A program made the translations under genes and the position numbers. Below are positions 49,202-58,596 of a DNA stretch of 64,000 nt, one piece after another. Within the stretch, counting starts at the first letter, position 1; each line of letters starts with the position of its first letter. Under the pieces are notes generated by a model. The model was not told the origin of the DNA and did not search any database. It worked only from the letters and a program-made list of their open reading frames with translations. The DNA comes from Bacteroidales bacterium (GTDB lineage Bacteria; Bacteroidota; Bacteroidia; Bacteroidales; Bacteroidaceae), in NCBI GenBank assembly GCA_004556745.1, contig SFFY01000005.1, positions 1 to 64,000 of the forward strand. Direction: 5' to 3'.

Positions 49202-51367
49202 ATGCACTTCCTTAAACTTTTTATGGCACTCACAATAGCTGGCCTCGCCGCGAACGCCGCTGCGCAAACGGCGGACGAACCGATTATCGGCAAGCAGCAG
49301 CCCGCCGAAGGCACGGAGTTGATGACTCCCGAGAACCTTTGGGCAATGGGGCGCATAGGCGGCGTGGAGCAGTCGCCCGACGGCAAGGCGCTGGCCTACA
49401 CCGTGACCTATTACAGCGTGAAGCAAAACCGCAGCCGCACTACCATTCACTTGCTCGACACGGAGACCCGCGCCGACAAACTGCTCACCGTGGGCGCAGG
49501 CAGCGAGAGCAGCCCCGCCTTCATTAAGAACGGCACGCGAATCGCCTATCTCGCCGCCGCCGACGGCAAGAGCCAGCTCTGGGAAATGAACCTTGACGGC
49601 AGCGGCCGCCGGCAGATATCCTTTTGCGAAACGGACGTGATAGATTTCCTCTTTTCGCCCGACGGCAAGAAGGTGATCCTTATCCACGAAGTGCCGCAGC
49701 ACACCGCCATTCAGCAAAACGACGAAGATCTGCCCAAAGCAACGGGTATGGTGGCCAACGACCTGATGTATAAGCACTGGGACACGTATGTCACCTCCGC
49801 GCCGCATCCCTTCGTGGCGGCGTTCGACGGCGAGCGGGTGGGGCAGGAGCAGGATTTGCTCGAGGGCGAGCCCTTCGAGTGCCCTATGATGCCTTTCGGC
49901 GGCATAGAGCAGCTGGCGTGGAGCCCCGACTCGAAAACCATTGCCTATACCTGCCGCAAAAAGACAGGGCGCGACTATGCCATCAGCACCGACAGCGACA
50001 TATTTATATATAATACAGCCGATGGCACAACCCGCAACGTCTGCAAGCCCGAGGGTTGGAAAGCCCCAGCCTGCGACCCGCTGCGCAGCCTCGAGCAGCA
50101 AGAGGTGAACAATCAGAAAGACGCGCTCGTGGGCTACGACCAAAACCCGCAGTTCTCGCCCGACGGCCGCTACCTCTCTTGGCTCAGCATGGAGCGCGAC
50201 GGATATGAGAGCGACCGCACGCGGCTCTGCGTCATGGAACTCGCCACGGGCAAGAAGCAATTCGTGACAGAGGCGTTCCAGAGCGGCGTGAACGAATTTT
50301 GCTGGGACGCCAAGTCTGCGAAGATTTACTTCACCGGCGTGTGGCACGGGCGCACCAATATCTACATGACCGACCTCAAAGGCAATGTAAAGCTGCTCAC
50401 CGACGACGTGTGCGACTACACCCTCGTGGGCATCGCGCCGAACGGCAAGCAACTCATTGCCAAGCGCCACAGCATGAGCAGTGCGGACGAAATCTATGCC
50501 GTAGCCCTCGGCAAAAAGGTAGAGGCTGAGGCTTTGACCAAGGAGAACGAGGCGTTTTACCGCCAACTTGCCTTCGGTGAGGTGAAGGAACGCTGGGTGG
50601 AGACCGTGGACGGGCAAAAGGAACTTTGCTGGGTGGTATATCCCCCCAAGTTCGACCCCGCTAAGAAATACCCCGTGCTCCTCTTCTGCGAGGGCGGCCC
50701 GCAGTCGCCCGTCAGCCAGTTCTGGAGCTACCGTTGGAATTTCCAAATCATGGCGGCCAACGGCTACATCGTGATAGCCCCGAACCGCCGCGGCCTGCCC
50801 GGCTTCGGCATGGAATGGCTCGAAGAAATCAGCGGCGACTACAACGGCCTTTGCATGAAGGACTATCTTTCCGCCATCGACGACATCGCCACCGAACCCT
50901 ACGTAGACCGGGAACGCCTCGGAGCAGTGGGCGCAAGCTTCGGCGGTTACAGCGTTTACTGGCTCGCCGGACACCACGACAAGCGCTTCAAATGCTTCAT
51001 CGCGCACGACGGCATCTTCAACACGGAACAGCAGTACGTAGAAACAGAAGAGCTTTGGTTCCCCAATTGGGACTTGCGCAATGCGCCCTGGATACGCGAC
51101 CGCGAAGGCCGCCAGCGCAGCTGGTTCGAGGATTCCCCGCATCGCTCCGTAGATAAATGGGACACGCCTATTCTTTGCATACACGGGCAAAAGGATTTCC
51201 GCATCGAGTACACGCAGGCCGAAAGCGCGTTTACGGCAGCCCGCCTGCGTGGCGTACCGGCTCAGTTGCTGCTTTTCCCCGACGAGAACCACTGGGTGCT
51301 CAAGCCGCAGAACGGCGTGCTTTGGCAGCGCACTTTCTTTCGCTGGCTGGACAAATGGCTGAAATAG
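49202..51367 (+). CDS. S9-family dipeptidyl-peptidase, DPP5-like
   Basis: A 721-residue secreted serine peptidase. Residues 1-20 are a signal peptide (LKLFMALTIAGLAANAAAQ). A beta-propeller with repeated SPDGK-type turns (SPDGKALAY, SPDGKKVIL, SPDGRYLSW) fills about 45-430, then the alpha/beta-hydrolase domain has the nucleophile in GASFGGYSVYWLAGHH near residue 578, the acid in IHGQKDFRI near 661 and the histidine in DENHWVL near 697. The FIAHDGIFN segment matches P. gingivalis DPP5, a periplasmic enzyme that releases dipeptides. It follows yidC by 22 bp and is probably co-transcribed. Confidence 0.9.
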   Translation: MHFLKLFMALTIAGLAANAAAQTADEPIIGKQQPAEGTELMTPENLWAMGRIGGVEQSPDGKALAYTVTYYSVKQNRSRTTIHLLDTETRADKLLTVGAGSESSPAFIKNGTRIAYLAAADGKSQLWEMNLDGSGRRQISFCETDVIDFLFSPDGKKVILIHEVPQHTAIQQNDEDLPKATGMVANDLMYKHWDTYVTSAPHPFVAAFDGERVGQEQDLLEGEPFECPMMPFGGIEQLAWSPDSKTIAYTCRKKTGRDYAISTDSDIFIYNTADGTTRNVCKPEGWKAPACDPLRSLEQQEVNNQKDALVGYDQNPQFSPDGRYLSWLSMERDGYESDRTRLCVMELATGKKQFVTEAFQSGVNEFCWDAKSAKIYFTGVWHGRTNIYMTDLKGNVKLLTDDVCDYTLVGIAPNGKQLIAKRHSMSSADEIYAVALGKKVEAEALTKENEAFYRQLAFGEVKERWVETVDGQKELCWVVYPPKFDPAKKYPVLLFCEGGPQSPVSQFWSYRWNFQIMAANGYIVIAPNRRGLPGFGMEWLEEISGDYNGLCMKDYLSAIDDIATEPYVDRERLGAVGASFGGYSVYWLAGHHDKRFKCFIAHDGIFNTEQQYVETEELWFPNWDLRNAPWIRDREGRQRSWFEDSPHRSVDKWDTPILCIHGQKDFRIEYTQAESAFTAARLRGVPAQLLLFPDENHWVLKPQNGVLWQRTFFRWLDKWLK

Positions 51368-51392
51368 GCGCAAATGCTCTAAGGTCTCACGG

Positions 51393-51484
51393 GTAGGGGC
51401 GTTTTGCAAAACGCCCGGAATTTAATCGCATGATTGATTAAGCCATTCGGAGAACTCGGCGGGCGTTTTGCAAAACGCCCCTAC
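51393..51484. repeat. type III inverted-repeat element
   Basis: GTAGGGGCGTTTTGCAAAAC... (51393-51416) is the exact reverse complement of 51461-51484 over 24 bp; each arm is internally palindromic (GGGCGTTTTGCAAAACGCCC). The centre shares GCC-ATTCGG-like sequence with the 10384 copy. Confidence 0.85.
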
Positions 51485-51522
51485 TTTTCGCAATCACTAT
51501 ATCAATATATAATAATAAAACA

Positions 51523-52935
51523 ATGACAGAATTAATCCAAAGAAAACTCAACGACAGTGCCGCCGCGCGTTGGACGGCTCTTGTCCTTGTAGCCTCAATG
51601 ATGTTTTTCGGCTACATGTTCGTCGACATGATGTCGCCCTTACAGTCGCTCGTAGAGAACCAATACGGCTGGACGCCCGATGTGTTCGGCACGTATGCAG
51701 CGAGCGAGTACATTGTCAACGTGTTCGGCTTTCTCATCGTGGCTGGCATTATCCTCGACAAGTGCGGCATCCGTTTCACCGGCGAGCTGTCCGCTTCGAT
51801 GATGTTCATCGGCGCGTGCATCAAGTATTATGCCATTAGCGAGGCGTTCAAAGGCACGGGGTTGGAAGCATGGCTCGGTTCTTGGTGGGTGAGTATGCCC
51901 GCCAGTGCAAAACTTGCAGCCTTCGGCTTCATGATTTTCGGTTGCGGCTGCGAAATGGCAGGCACCACCGTGTCGAAAGCCATAGCAAAATGGTTCAAAG
52001 GCAAGGAAATGGCCCTCGCTATGGGCCTGGAAATGGCCATTGCCCGCGTCGGCGTGTTCGCCATCTTCTCCATTTCGCCCATTATCGCCGAGAAGTTCGG
52101 CTCGGTGTCCGCTTCCGTAGGTTTTTGCACTGCCCTGCTCTTCATCGGACTGATAACGTACAGCGTGTTCTGCATCATGGACCGCAAGCTCGACAAGCAG
52201 GTCGGAGCAGGCGAGGCCGGCGAGAATGAAGAAGAGTTTAAGGCCTCCGATTTGAAGAACATCCTCACCAGCCGCATCTTCTGGGTGGTGGCTTTGCTCT
52301 GCGTGCTCTATTATTCCGCCATTTTCCCCTTCCAGCGCTACGGCGCAAACATGCTGCAATGCAACCTTGAAGGCATTTCCGACATCGAGGCCTCCAACAT
52401 CTTCCGCTGGTTCCCCATCGGCGCGGCAGTAATCACGCCGTTCCTCGGCTCGTTCCTCGACCACAAAGGAAAGGGCGCTACGATGCTCATGTGCGGTGCG
52501 CTTCTGCTCATTGCCTGCCACCTCGTGTTTGCCTTCGTGCTGCCTGCAACGCACAGCCACCTCATTGCCTACTCCACCATCGTGCTGCTCGGCATCTCGT
52601 TCGCCCTCGTGCCCGCTGCCCTCTGGCCCAGCGTGCCCAAAATCATCGACGAAAAGGTGCTCGGCAGCGCGTACTGCCTCATCTTCTGGGTGCAGAACAT
52701 CGGTCTTTGCTTCGTGCCCGTGCTGATTGGCAGCGTGCTCAACTCTGCCAACGCCGACAACCCGGCAGTGCTTGCCGCCAAGGCATCAGGTGCAGAGTTC
52801 ATACCTTACAACTACACCTTGCCGCTTGTGATTTTCGCCTGCTTCGGCGTGGCAGCCCTGCTCCTTGCCGTTTACCTGAAACTTATCGACAAGAAAAACG
52901 GTTACGGCTTGGAAGAACCCAACATCAAGGAATAA
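51523..52935 (+). CDS. major facilitator superfamily transporter
   Basis: A 470-residue inner-membrane transporter with 12 predicted segments and a central cytoplasmic loop (DRKLDKQVGAGEAGENEEEF, near residue 225). MFS features include SPLQSLVENQYGWTPDVFG after segment 1 and GGTTVSKAIAKWFKGKEMALAMG-like sequence in the N-half, as in oxalate/formate-antiporter-like Bacteroidetes carriers. The substrate cannot be inferred. Single gene between a type III repeat and a hairpin. Confidence 0.85.
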   Translation: MTELIQRKLNDSAAARWTALVLVASMMFFGYMFVDMMSPLQSLVENQYGWTPDVFGTYAASEYIVNVFGFLIVAGIILDKCGIRFTGELSASMMFIGACIKYYAISEAFKGTGLEAWLGSWWVSMPASAKLAAFGFMIFGCGCEMAGTTVSKAIAKWFKGKEMALAMGLEMAIARVGVFAIFSISPIIAEKFGSVSASVGFCTALLFIGLITYSVFCIMDRKLDKQVGAGEAGENEEEFKASDLKNILTSRIFWVVALLCVLYYSAIFPFQRYGANMLQCNLEGISDIEASNIFRWFPIGAAVITPFLGSFLDHKGKGATMLMCGALLLIACHLVFAFVLPATHSHLIAYSTIVLLGISFALVPAALWPSVPKIIDEKVLGSAYCLIFWVQNIGLCFVPVLIGSVLNSANADNPAVLAAKASGAEFIPYNYTLPLVIFACFGVAALLLAVYLKLIDKKNGYGLEEPNIKE

Positions 52936-52960
52936 GCAAGCATACACAATATTATATATA

Positions 52961-52992
52961 TAGGTGGCGGAGCGCGTGCGTTTCGCCACCTA
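52961..52992 (+). terminator. hairpin after the MFS gene
   Basis: TAGGTGGCG pairs with CGCCACCTA around a 14-nt loop, followed by a weak T-rich run. Confidence 0.6.
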
Positions 52993-53114
52993 TTCTATTT
53001 TACTGCCCCTTCTTAACGTGCAAACAGGCTTCTTGATAGGCAAAATTAGCGATAAAAAGAAATAAAGAACGTTTATAGAGATTATTTGTCGCATTGTCAT
53101 AGCAGATAAATCGC

Positions 53115-53123
53115 TAATTTTGC
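53115..53123 (+). promoter_or_regulatory. -7 promoter element of the AraC-family gene
   Basis: TAATTTTGC, 24 bp before the ATG. Confidence 0.6.
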
Positions 53124-53146
53124 ATGTCAATAAGAAATAAACTACT

Positions 53147-54046
53147 ATGGACGGCATTTTAGAACAAAAAGACAAGAAGGGTGCCCTTGTTGGTGAGGAC
53201 AACGAACTTTTAGGCTACGCCGATGACGAAGTCTTTGCAGTCGATAACTTTAAGGACATTCCCCACACCAGCATTCAGCACATTCACCCAATAGTGGTGG
53301 TGATTTGCAAAAGCGGCAAATTACAAGTAGTTATCGATGGAAAAGAATATCGCCTTGAGCCCAACGATGCCATCGTGCTGCTGCCGCACACTGTGACCGA
53401 CAGTTTCATGGCCTCGCCCGATGTAAGTGTCAGTGCCTTCGGTTTCACGAGTGCACCGCTTGAGCGTTCTATCCATAAAGGCAAGGACCTTGTGGACTGC
53501 ATGCTTTATATCCGTTCGCATCCCGTTACAAAGCTTTCCGATGAAGACGTGGAGTTGTTTGAGGCTTATTTCAGCCTTTTGAAATTAAAGCTGCAACAGC
53601 CGAGGCGCATCTATCATCAAGAAACGATGCGCAGTTTCCTGCGCAGTTGCTTCTTTGAACTTTTCTCCATCATCAATCGCAACAGCCGCTTCCAGCCCTC
53701 AGGCGGAATGATTACGCAGTCCGACCTATTGTTCCGCCGTTTCCTATCGCTTTTGCAGGAGAACGGAGGCCACGACCGCTCGGTAGTTTACTATGCCCAG
53801 AAGCTGTGCGTCACGCCGAAATATCTTTCTTCGGCAGTCAAGGCAGCCAGCGGCAGAACCGCGCTTGTATGGATTCACGAGTTTTCTATTGAATGTATCA
53901 AGCGCAGCTTGCGCTATACCACGCGCACCATTAAGGAAATAGCCGAAGAATTTAATTTCCCCAACGCTTCTTTCTTTGGCAAATTCGTCAAGTCGCAAAT
54001 CGGTCTTTCGCCGAAGGAATACCGGCGTAAGCAGACAGAAGTATAA
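53147..54046 (+). CDS. AraC-family transcriptional regulator
   Basis: A 299-residue regulator. The N-terminal part (~35-120) is cupin-like (GKLQVVIDGKEYRLEPNDAIVLLP), the likely ligand sensor. The C-terminal 100 residues carry two helix-turn-helix units: VVYYAQKLCVTPKYLSSAVK near 205 and TIKEIAEEFNFPNASFFGKFVKSQIGLSPKEYRRK near 260-295. Targets are unknown; the upstream MFS gene is on the same strand and is a candidate, but no shared operator was seen. Confidence 0.9.
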   Translation: MDGILEQKDKKGALVGEDNELLGYADDEVFAVDNFKDIPHTSIQHIHPIVVVICKSGKLQVVIDGKEYRLEPNDAIVLLPHTVTDSFMASPDVSVSAFGFTSAPLERSIHKGKDLVDCMLYIRSHPVTKLSDEDVELFEAYFSLLKLKLQQPRRIYHQETMRSFLRSCFFELFSIINRNSRFQPSGGMITQSDLLFRRFLSLLQENGGHDRSVVYYAQKLCVTPKYLSSAVKAASGRTALVWIHEFSIECIKRSLRYTTRTIKEIAEEFNFPNASFFGKFVKSQIGLSPKEYRRKQTEV

Positions 54047-54073
54047 TATTAAAGGAATACAATACCCGTAAAA

Positions 54074-54117
54074 TAGAGAGAGGGATGCGTCGTAACAGGC
54101 GCACCCCTCTCTCTTTA
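54074..54117. terminator. hairpin terminator between convergent genes
   Basis: TAGAGAGAGGG pairs with CCCTCTCTCT; an inner GCG/CGC pair extends the stem. It is followed by TTTATAG and separates the AraC gene from the small minus-strand gene. Confidence 0.75.
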
Positions 54118-54131
54118 TAGTCAGCAAGTCT

Positions 54132-54338
54132 CTACTTGCTTCCTCCTCTTATTTCCAATGTGATGTCAATATATGACCGCTTCCCATTTATATATTCAGC
54201 GTAGAGTTCTGTTTCGTTTCTTCCTTTCAAAAAATGGCATTTCCCGCAAATTTCACAGTTATGCAGGCATCTCCACTCATTCTGTACGTAGTCTAAGCGC
54301 TCTTTGCTGGTTGATGACTCAATATCGGGTGGCGGCAT
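54132..54338 (-). CDS. small cysteine-motif protein (68 aa)
   Basis: The 68-residue product has a compact cysteine cluster, CLHNCEICGKCHFLKGR near residue 24 (C-x3-C-x2-C-x2-C), followed by ELYAEYINGKRSYIDITLEIR. Such a cluster could bind zinc or iron-sulfur. I have no firm family for it, and the frame is short, but the residue pattern is unlike random sequence and a terminator follows it. No partner gene is adjacent. Confidence 0.55.
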   Translation of the reverse strand: MPPPDIESSTSKERLDYVQNEWRCLHNCEICGKCHFLKGRNETELYAEYINGKRSYIDITLEIRGGSK

Positions 54339-54420
54339 AAGTTGTGTGCATTATATATGTCTTTATGAGTGATGTTGGACGAGTTGTAAGCATCCAACAA
54401 AAACTATAAAGTCGCTTTCT

Positions 54421-55467
54421 TTAATTCTTACGCAGTTTCTCGAGTAAATTGCGGTTAAGTTGCAGAAGGTTGTCCGTTTTCATTTGAAGGGTCGGCGGCA
54501 GGGTGGTCAGTTCCTTGAACCATTCGGGAATGGATTGCTGCAAATTGCACTGGCGCACCTTCTTGGCGAACGGATTTACCACGACCCTCAGCTGCTGCGG
54601 CACGATGCGGATATCTATCTCGGAGGACGAGATGAAAGGGTCGCCGTCGCAATGCACTGCCCCCTCGGAAGGGCGCGTGATGTGCAGGGCAGAGGTTTGG
54701 AATGTCTTGACGTGCGGATTTTTCTCCAAAGAGCCGTTGAAAAGCTGCAGGCAAACCTGTGCGCCCTCCAAGGGCGGGAAAGGTTCAATCACGACAATGT
54801 CGAGCAGGCCGTCCTTCATTGAGGCGTGCGGCGCGATGTAGGCGTTGTTGCCGTACTGAGAAGCGTTGGCACAAGCCACCACAAAGGCTTCCTGCTCCAA
54901 AACGTCGTCGCTCCCGCCGTCCGTGCTCCTATATTTAATAATGTATCGTTCGGGCTTGTACTTAAATCCCTCTTTAATCATGTTCTCGGCGTAGGCCATA
55001 GGGCCGCGCCGTCCTGCCTCGGCAAATTTCATGCTGATGAGCGCGTCAAAGCCGATGCCGCAGGTGCAGAAGAAGGGGTGGTCGTTGAGCGTGCCGTAGT
55101 CGAGGGCGTGGATTTCCGCTTGGTTGATGACCTCGATGGCGCGGGGCATGTCCATGGGCAGTTGCAGGTGGCGGGCAAGGCCGTTGCCCGAACCGCTCGG
55201 CACGATGGCGAGGGCAGTCGGCGTTTTCACCAATGAGGCGGCAATTTCGTTTACCGTGCCGTCGCCGCCCACGGCAGCCACGATGTCGATTCCTTCGGCT
55301 GCGGCTTGCCGCGCCAGTTCGGAGGCATGGCCGGCACGCTCAGTGTATACCGTCTGAATGTCAAAGCGGTTCTTGTCGGTATAGGCATCGGCAATGGCTG
55401 CAAAGTCCCTTTTTCGGTTCGTGCCCGAAATAGGATTGACAATATATAATAAGCGTGTCTTGGACAT
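54421..55467 (-). CDS. diacylglycerol-kinase-family lipid kinase
   Basis: A 348-residue member of the DgkB/YegS lipid-kinase family, which phosphorylates diacylglycerol or a sphingoid lipid at the membrane surface. The nucleotide motif is AAVGGDGTVNEIA at residues 64-76, with IVNPISGTNRK at the N-terminus and IVPSGSGNGLARHL near 91-104. The C-terminal beta-sandwich has CDGDPF near 283. It is divergently transcribed from serine palmitoyltransferase; a sphingolipid or ceramide substrate is therefore worth considering, though this is inference. Confidence 0.88.
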   Translation of the reverse strand: MSKTRLLYIVNPISGTNRKRDFAAIADAYTDKNRFDIQTVYTERAGHASELARQAAAEGIDIVAAVGGDGTVNEIAASLVKTPTALAIVPSGSGNGLARHLQLPMDMPRAIEVINQAEIHALDYGTLNDHPFFCTCGIGFDALISMKFAEAGRRGPMAYAENMIKEGFKYKPERYIIKYRSTDGGSDDVLEQEAFVVACANASQYGNNAYIAPHASMKDGLLDIVVIEPFPPLEGAQVCLQLFNGSLEKNPHVKTFQTSALHITRPSEGAVHCDGDPFISSSEIDIRIVPQQLRVVVNPFAKKVRQCNLQQSIPEWFKELTTLPPTLQMKTDNLLQLNRNLLEKLRKN

Positions 55468-55492
55468 ATTATTTCTTCGCTATATGTACGAG

Positions 55493-55604
55493 TTAGTAAA
55501 CAAGTAAACGAGCAGAAAAGTAAACAAGGGAAGATACTCATAAAAGATATAGTTAGCAAGACTTCTCTGTCTCGTTTACTCGTTTACTTGTATACTCGTC
55601 TACT
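55493..55604. repeat. type IV octamer tracts arranged as a hairpin
   Basis: TTAGTAAACAAGTAAACGAG at 55493 and CTCGTTTACTTG...CTACTAA ending at 55604 are complementary tracts about 40 bp apart, just upstream of the lipid-kinase start. They lie between the two divergent genes. Confidence 0.75.
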
Positions 55605-55627
55605 AAATAAACCCGATTATCTTACTA

Positions 55628-55635
55628 CAAAGTTA
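55628..55635 (-). promoter_or_regulatory. possible -7 element of the lipid-kinase gene
   Basis: The minus strand reads TAACTTTG, 161 bp before the kinase ATG; the octamer hairpin would then lie in the leader. Confidence 0.4.
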
Positions 55636-55729
55636 TGAATATATTTCTCTAAACGGCAGTTTTTGCACTAAAACTTGATTTTTGAGCAATATTTCTTAAC
55701 TAAAAGGGCAGAAAGTCGCATCAAATACG

Positions 55730-55738
55730 TAACTTTGC
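55730..55738 (+). promoter_or_regulatory. -7 promoter element of the serine palmitoyltransferase gene
   Basis: TAACTTTGC, 52 bp before the ATG. Confidence 0.6.
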
Positions 55739-55789
55739 CGCTGGAAAAACGAATTTGAAAAGGATTTAGCCTTTTCGTAAAATGACATT

Positions 55790-56977
55790 ATGGGTATTTT
55801 ACAAGACAGATTAGCAAAGTACACGCTGCCGCAGGAATATATGGCCAAGGGAGTTTATCCTTACTTCCGCGCCATCGAAGGCAAGCAGGGAACAGAGGTG
55901 GAAATGGGCGGACATCACGTGCTGATGTTCGGTTCCAACGCTTACACCGGCCTTCCCGGAGACGAGCGTGTCATAGAAGCCGGCGTGCAGGCTATGCGAA
56001 AGTACGGCTCCGGCTGTGCAGGTTCGCGCTTCCTCAACGGTACGCTCGACCTTCACCTTCAACTTGAAAAAGAACTTGCAGAATTTGTGGGCAAAGACGA
56101 AGCCCTTTGCTTCTCCACCGGCTTTACGGTAAACTCCGGCGTTATTGCCGCACTCACGGGCCGCGATGACTACATCATTTGCGACGACCGCGACCACGCC
56201 TCAATCGTCGACGGCCGTCGCCTCTCCTTCTCCACGTGCTTGAAATACAAGCACAACGATATGGAAGACCTGGAACGCCAGTTGCAGAAATGTGCTCCCG
56301 AGGCCGTGAAACTGATCGTTGTGGACGGTGTCTTTTCCATGGAAGGCGACCTTGCCAATCTGCCCGAAATCGTGCGTTTGAAGCATAAGTACAACGCTAC
56401 GATTATGGTGGACGAAGCGCACGGCATCGGCGTGTTCGGCAAAAACGGCCGCGGTGTATGCGACCACTTCGGACTGACGTCGGAGGTAGACCTCATTATG
56501 GGCACGTTCAGTAAGTCGCTCGCCTCGATTGGCGGTTTCATCGCTGCTGACAGCTCCATTATCAACTGGCTGCGCCACACGGCCCGCACCTACATTTTCA
56601 GTGCCTCCAATACCCCCGCCGCTACAGCCAGCGCCCTCGAAGCCCTGCACATCTTACAGCAGGAACCCGAGCGCATCGAAGCCCTTTGGGACGTGACGCG
56701 CTACGCTTTGAAGCGTTTCAAGGAAGAAGGCTTTGAGATAGGCGAAACGGAGTCGCCGATCATTCCGCTTTATGTGCGCGACCCGGAAAAGACCTTCGTG
56801 GCAACGGCCCGCGCCTTCGATGCCGGCGTATTTATCAACCCCGTCATTCCGCCTGCCTGCGCTCCGCAGGACACGCTCGTGCGCGTAGCACTTATGGCAA
56901 CGCATACCAAAGAGCAGGTTGACCGTGCGGTTGCCGCCCTTAAAAAGGTGTTCCAAGATTTGGATATCATCAAATAA
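55790..56977 (+). CDS. spt: serine palmitoyltransferase
   Basis: This PLP enzyme of the alpha-oxoamine synthase family condenses serine with an acyl-CoA to 3-ketosphinganine, the first step of sphingolipid synthesis in Bacteroidales. The 395-residue length and N-terminus (YPYFRAIEGKQGTEVEMGG, VLMFGSNAYTGLPGDERVIEA) follow the Bacteroides Spt. Signature regions: GSGCAGSRFLNGTLDLH near 70, DDRDHASIVDGRR near 132, the VDEAHGIGVFG PLP aspartate near 207, and the Schiff-base lysine in GTFSKSLASIGGF near 241. A KBL-type enzyme (glycine C-acetyltransferase) is the main alternative, but the sequence favours Spt. Confidence 0.9.
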   Translation: MGILQDRLAKYTLPQEYMAKGVYPYFRAIEGKQGTEVEMGGHHVLMFGSNAYTGLPGDERVIEAGVQAMRKYGSGCAGSRFLNGTLDLHLQLEKELAEFVGKDEALCFSTGFTVNSGVIAALTGRDDYIICDDRDHASIVDGRRLSFSTCLKYKHNDMEDLERQLQKCAPEAVKLIVVDGVFSMEGDLANLPEIVRLKHKYNATIMVDEAHGIGVFGKNGRGVCDHFGLTSEVDLIMGTFSKSLASIGGFIAADSSIINWLRHTARTYIFSASNTPAATASALEALHILQQEPERIEALWDVTRYALKRFKEEGFEIGETESPIIPLYVRDPEKTFVATARAFDAGVFINPVIPPACAPQDTLVRVALMATHTKEQVDRAVAALKKVFQDLDIIK

Positions 56978-57007
56978 AATTATTCTGAGTACAAGTTTAT
57001 ACTTAAA

Positions 57008-57044
57008 AGCGAGGAAAGCCGCGTATGGCTTTCCTCGCTATTTT
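57008..57044. terminator. rho-independent terminator after spt
   Basis: AGCGAGGAAAGCC pairs perfectly with GGCTTTCCTCGCT around 6 nt, followed by ATTTTTG. Confidence 0.9.
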
Positions 57045-57084
57045 TGTTTTGGGACGTATGAATAGACGGGGCAAGGTGTGCGCC

Positions 57085-58503
57085 TCAGTCTTTCTTCCAG
57101 TTTTTAGTTTTCTCTTTCAGTGCCTTAATGAGTTCCTCCACGCCGGAGCAATCGGCAACGTCGCGAAAATAGTCAAGGGTTTCGTCGGGATGGGAATGGA
57201 GGGCAAGGTAGAGATAATAAGAAAAAATCTCCTTGTCCTTCACAAACTCAAAAATGGCGCGTGCTATGCCGGGCGTGGCGCTTAGGGTGATATACTCTGG
57301 CCGCGTGATGCAATGGTGCCACAGCAGGAAGGCTTTGTCGTAGATCTTATTTTCTGCAAGAAACCATACCGTCATGTTGAAGAGTTCGGAGTTCGACGGC
57401 ATGAGTTCGTGCACGCGGTCGAGCAGCTCCACTCCATAGGCGGGCTTCTGGAAATCCGCTATTTGTTTGAGCGTATGCTTGAGGTGCTGTAAGTTGCTTG
57501 CGTCGAACGAGGATAGGGCAAGGGCGCACTGCTTGGCATTGGCGTCGTCGCCGATAAAGCAATACGTCCAGCCGAGCATCAGGAGCAGCGTCACGCGGTC
57601 GGGACTGTCGAACGGCGTGAGCTTGAGCGCGCGGCGCAAAATGGGTAGGGCATCTCCGGGCCGGGAGTCATCGAGCAGCGCCTGCGCCAAAGGCATCGCC
57701 ACGTAAAGGTCTTCAGGGTGCTGCTTACTGTATTTCTTTGCTTCGTCGAAGATATCATCGTTTAGTTGCTCGCTGCACAGCAGGCCGATGATGCGCTGGC
57801 GCATGGCCAAGTCGGATTTCGGATTGATGGCTAAGGCATAGTCGGCGCACTCGCGCATTTCCTGAAAATTGCCCTGCATCTGCCGAATATTTGCCATTTG
57901 CTCCCACGAGCGCTGATTATAGGGGTCGAGGTCGATGAGCTTGTTGGATTCTTCAACCGCTTTGTCGTAATCGTGATTTTGGAAGTGGCACTCAGCCATA
58001 AGTTCCAGGGCGTGCGGTTTCTCGGCATGTCCGTCGGGAACATGTTTAAGGAAATAGGTGGCTTCGGTGTAAAGACCGTAGTCGATAAGTAATTCGGCAA
58101 TATCTACAATGAGCTCGACACGATTGGGGACTAACTTGTCGTCCATAATCTTTTCCACGAAGAAGAAAGCACGGTCCCAATCGCCGGAGGCAATATTCTC
58201 CTCGACGCGAAACAGTTTGGCATCGGCACATTCCTGGTCGGAAAGGTTGTCGATAATGGCACGCGCCTCGTCCCAATGCCCCTCGCTTTTGAGACGGTAG
58301 GCCTTGGTAATCCAAATATCCTCGTTGTCAGGATATTGCGCCAGCGCGAAGCCGAGGCATTGGTCGGCGTCGGCATATCGCTCGTTTTTGATATAGTAAT
58401 CAATGATGTCGAGCAGGTCGTCCGCCTCGAAGTATTCGTTGAGCGATATCTTGCTCAGACTTTGCTCGTAGCGCGAAAGTGTTTCGTTGAATTTGTTTTC
58501 CAT
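57085..58503 (-). CDS. tetratricopeptide-repeat protein
   Basis: A 472-residue soluble protein made of helical repeats from about residue 25 to the end: YYIKNERYADADQCLGFALAQYP, AYRLKSEGHWDEARAIIDNL, ECHFQNHDYDKAVEESNKLI, and RRALKLTPFDSPDRVTLLLM. No signal peptide or catalytic domain. It resembles Bacteroidetes TPR proteins of unknown role. Single gene with its own promoter, convergent with spt. Confidence 0.85.
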   Translation of the reverse strand: MENKFNETLSRYEQSLSKISLNEYFEADDLLDIIDYYIKNERYADADQCLGFALAQYPDNEDIWITKAYRLKSEGHWDEARAIIDNLSDQECADAKLFRVEENIASGDWDRAFFFVEKIMDDKLVPNRVELIVDIAELLIDYGLYTEATYFLKHVPDGHAEKPHALELMAECHFQNHDYDKAVEESNKLIDLDPYNQRSWEQMANIRQMQGNFQEMRECADYALAINPKSDLAMRQRIIGLLCSEQLNDDIFDEAKKYSKQHPEDLYVAMPLAQALLDDSRPGDALPILRRALKLTPFDSPDRVTLLLMLGWTYCFIGDDANAKQCALALSSFDASNLQHLKHTLKQIADFQKPAYGVELLDRVHELMPSNSELFNMTVWFLAENKIYDKAFLLWHHCITRPEYITLSATPGIARAIFEFVKDKEIFSYYLYLALHSHPDETLDYFRDVADCSGVEELIKALKEKTKNWKKD

Positions 58504-58545
58504 AAGAATAGGGTGGGGCGCATCACGCCCGTAAGATTGTTTAGG

Positions 58546-58554
58546 GCAAATTTA
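58546..58554 (-). promoter_or_regulatory. -7 promoter element of the TPR gene
   Basis: The minus strand reads TAAATTTGC, 42 bp before the ATG. Confidence 0.6.
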
Positions 58555-58596
58555 CGCTTTTCTTATGAGATAGCAAGCAAGTCGAGGCGTTGCACG

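Noticed and set aside
47296..49386. 696-codon open frame antisense to yidC
   Set aside because: His/Val/Leu-rich shadow translation; yidC on the plus strand is unambiguous.
49043..51409. 788-codon open frame antisense to the DPP5-like gene
   Set aside because: It is the mirror of a GC-rich real gene; the plus strand has a signal peptide, propeller and catalytic triad, the antisense product has no recognisable domain.
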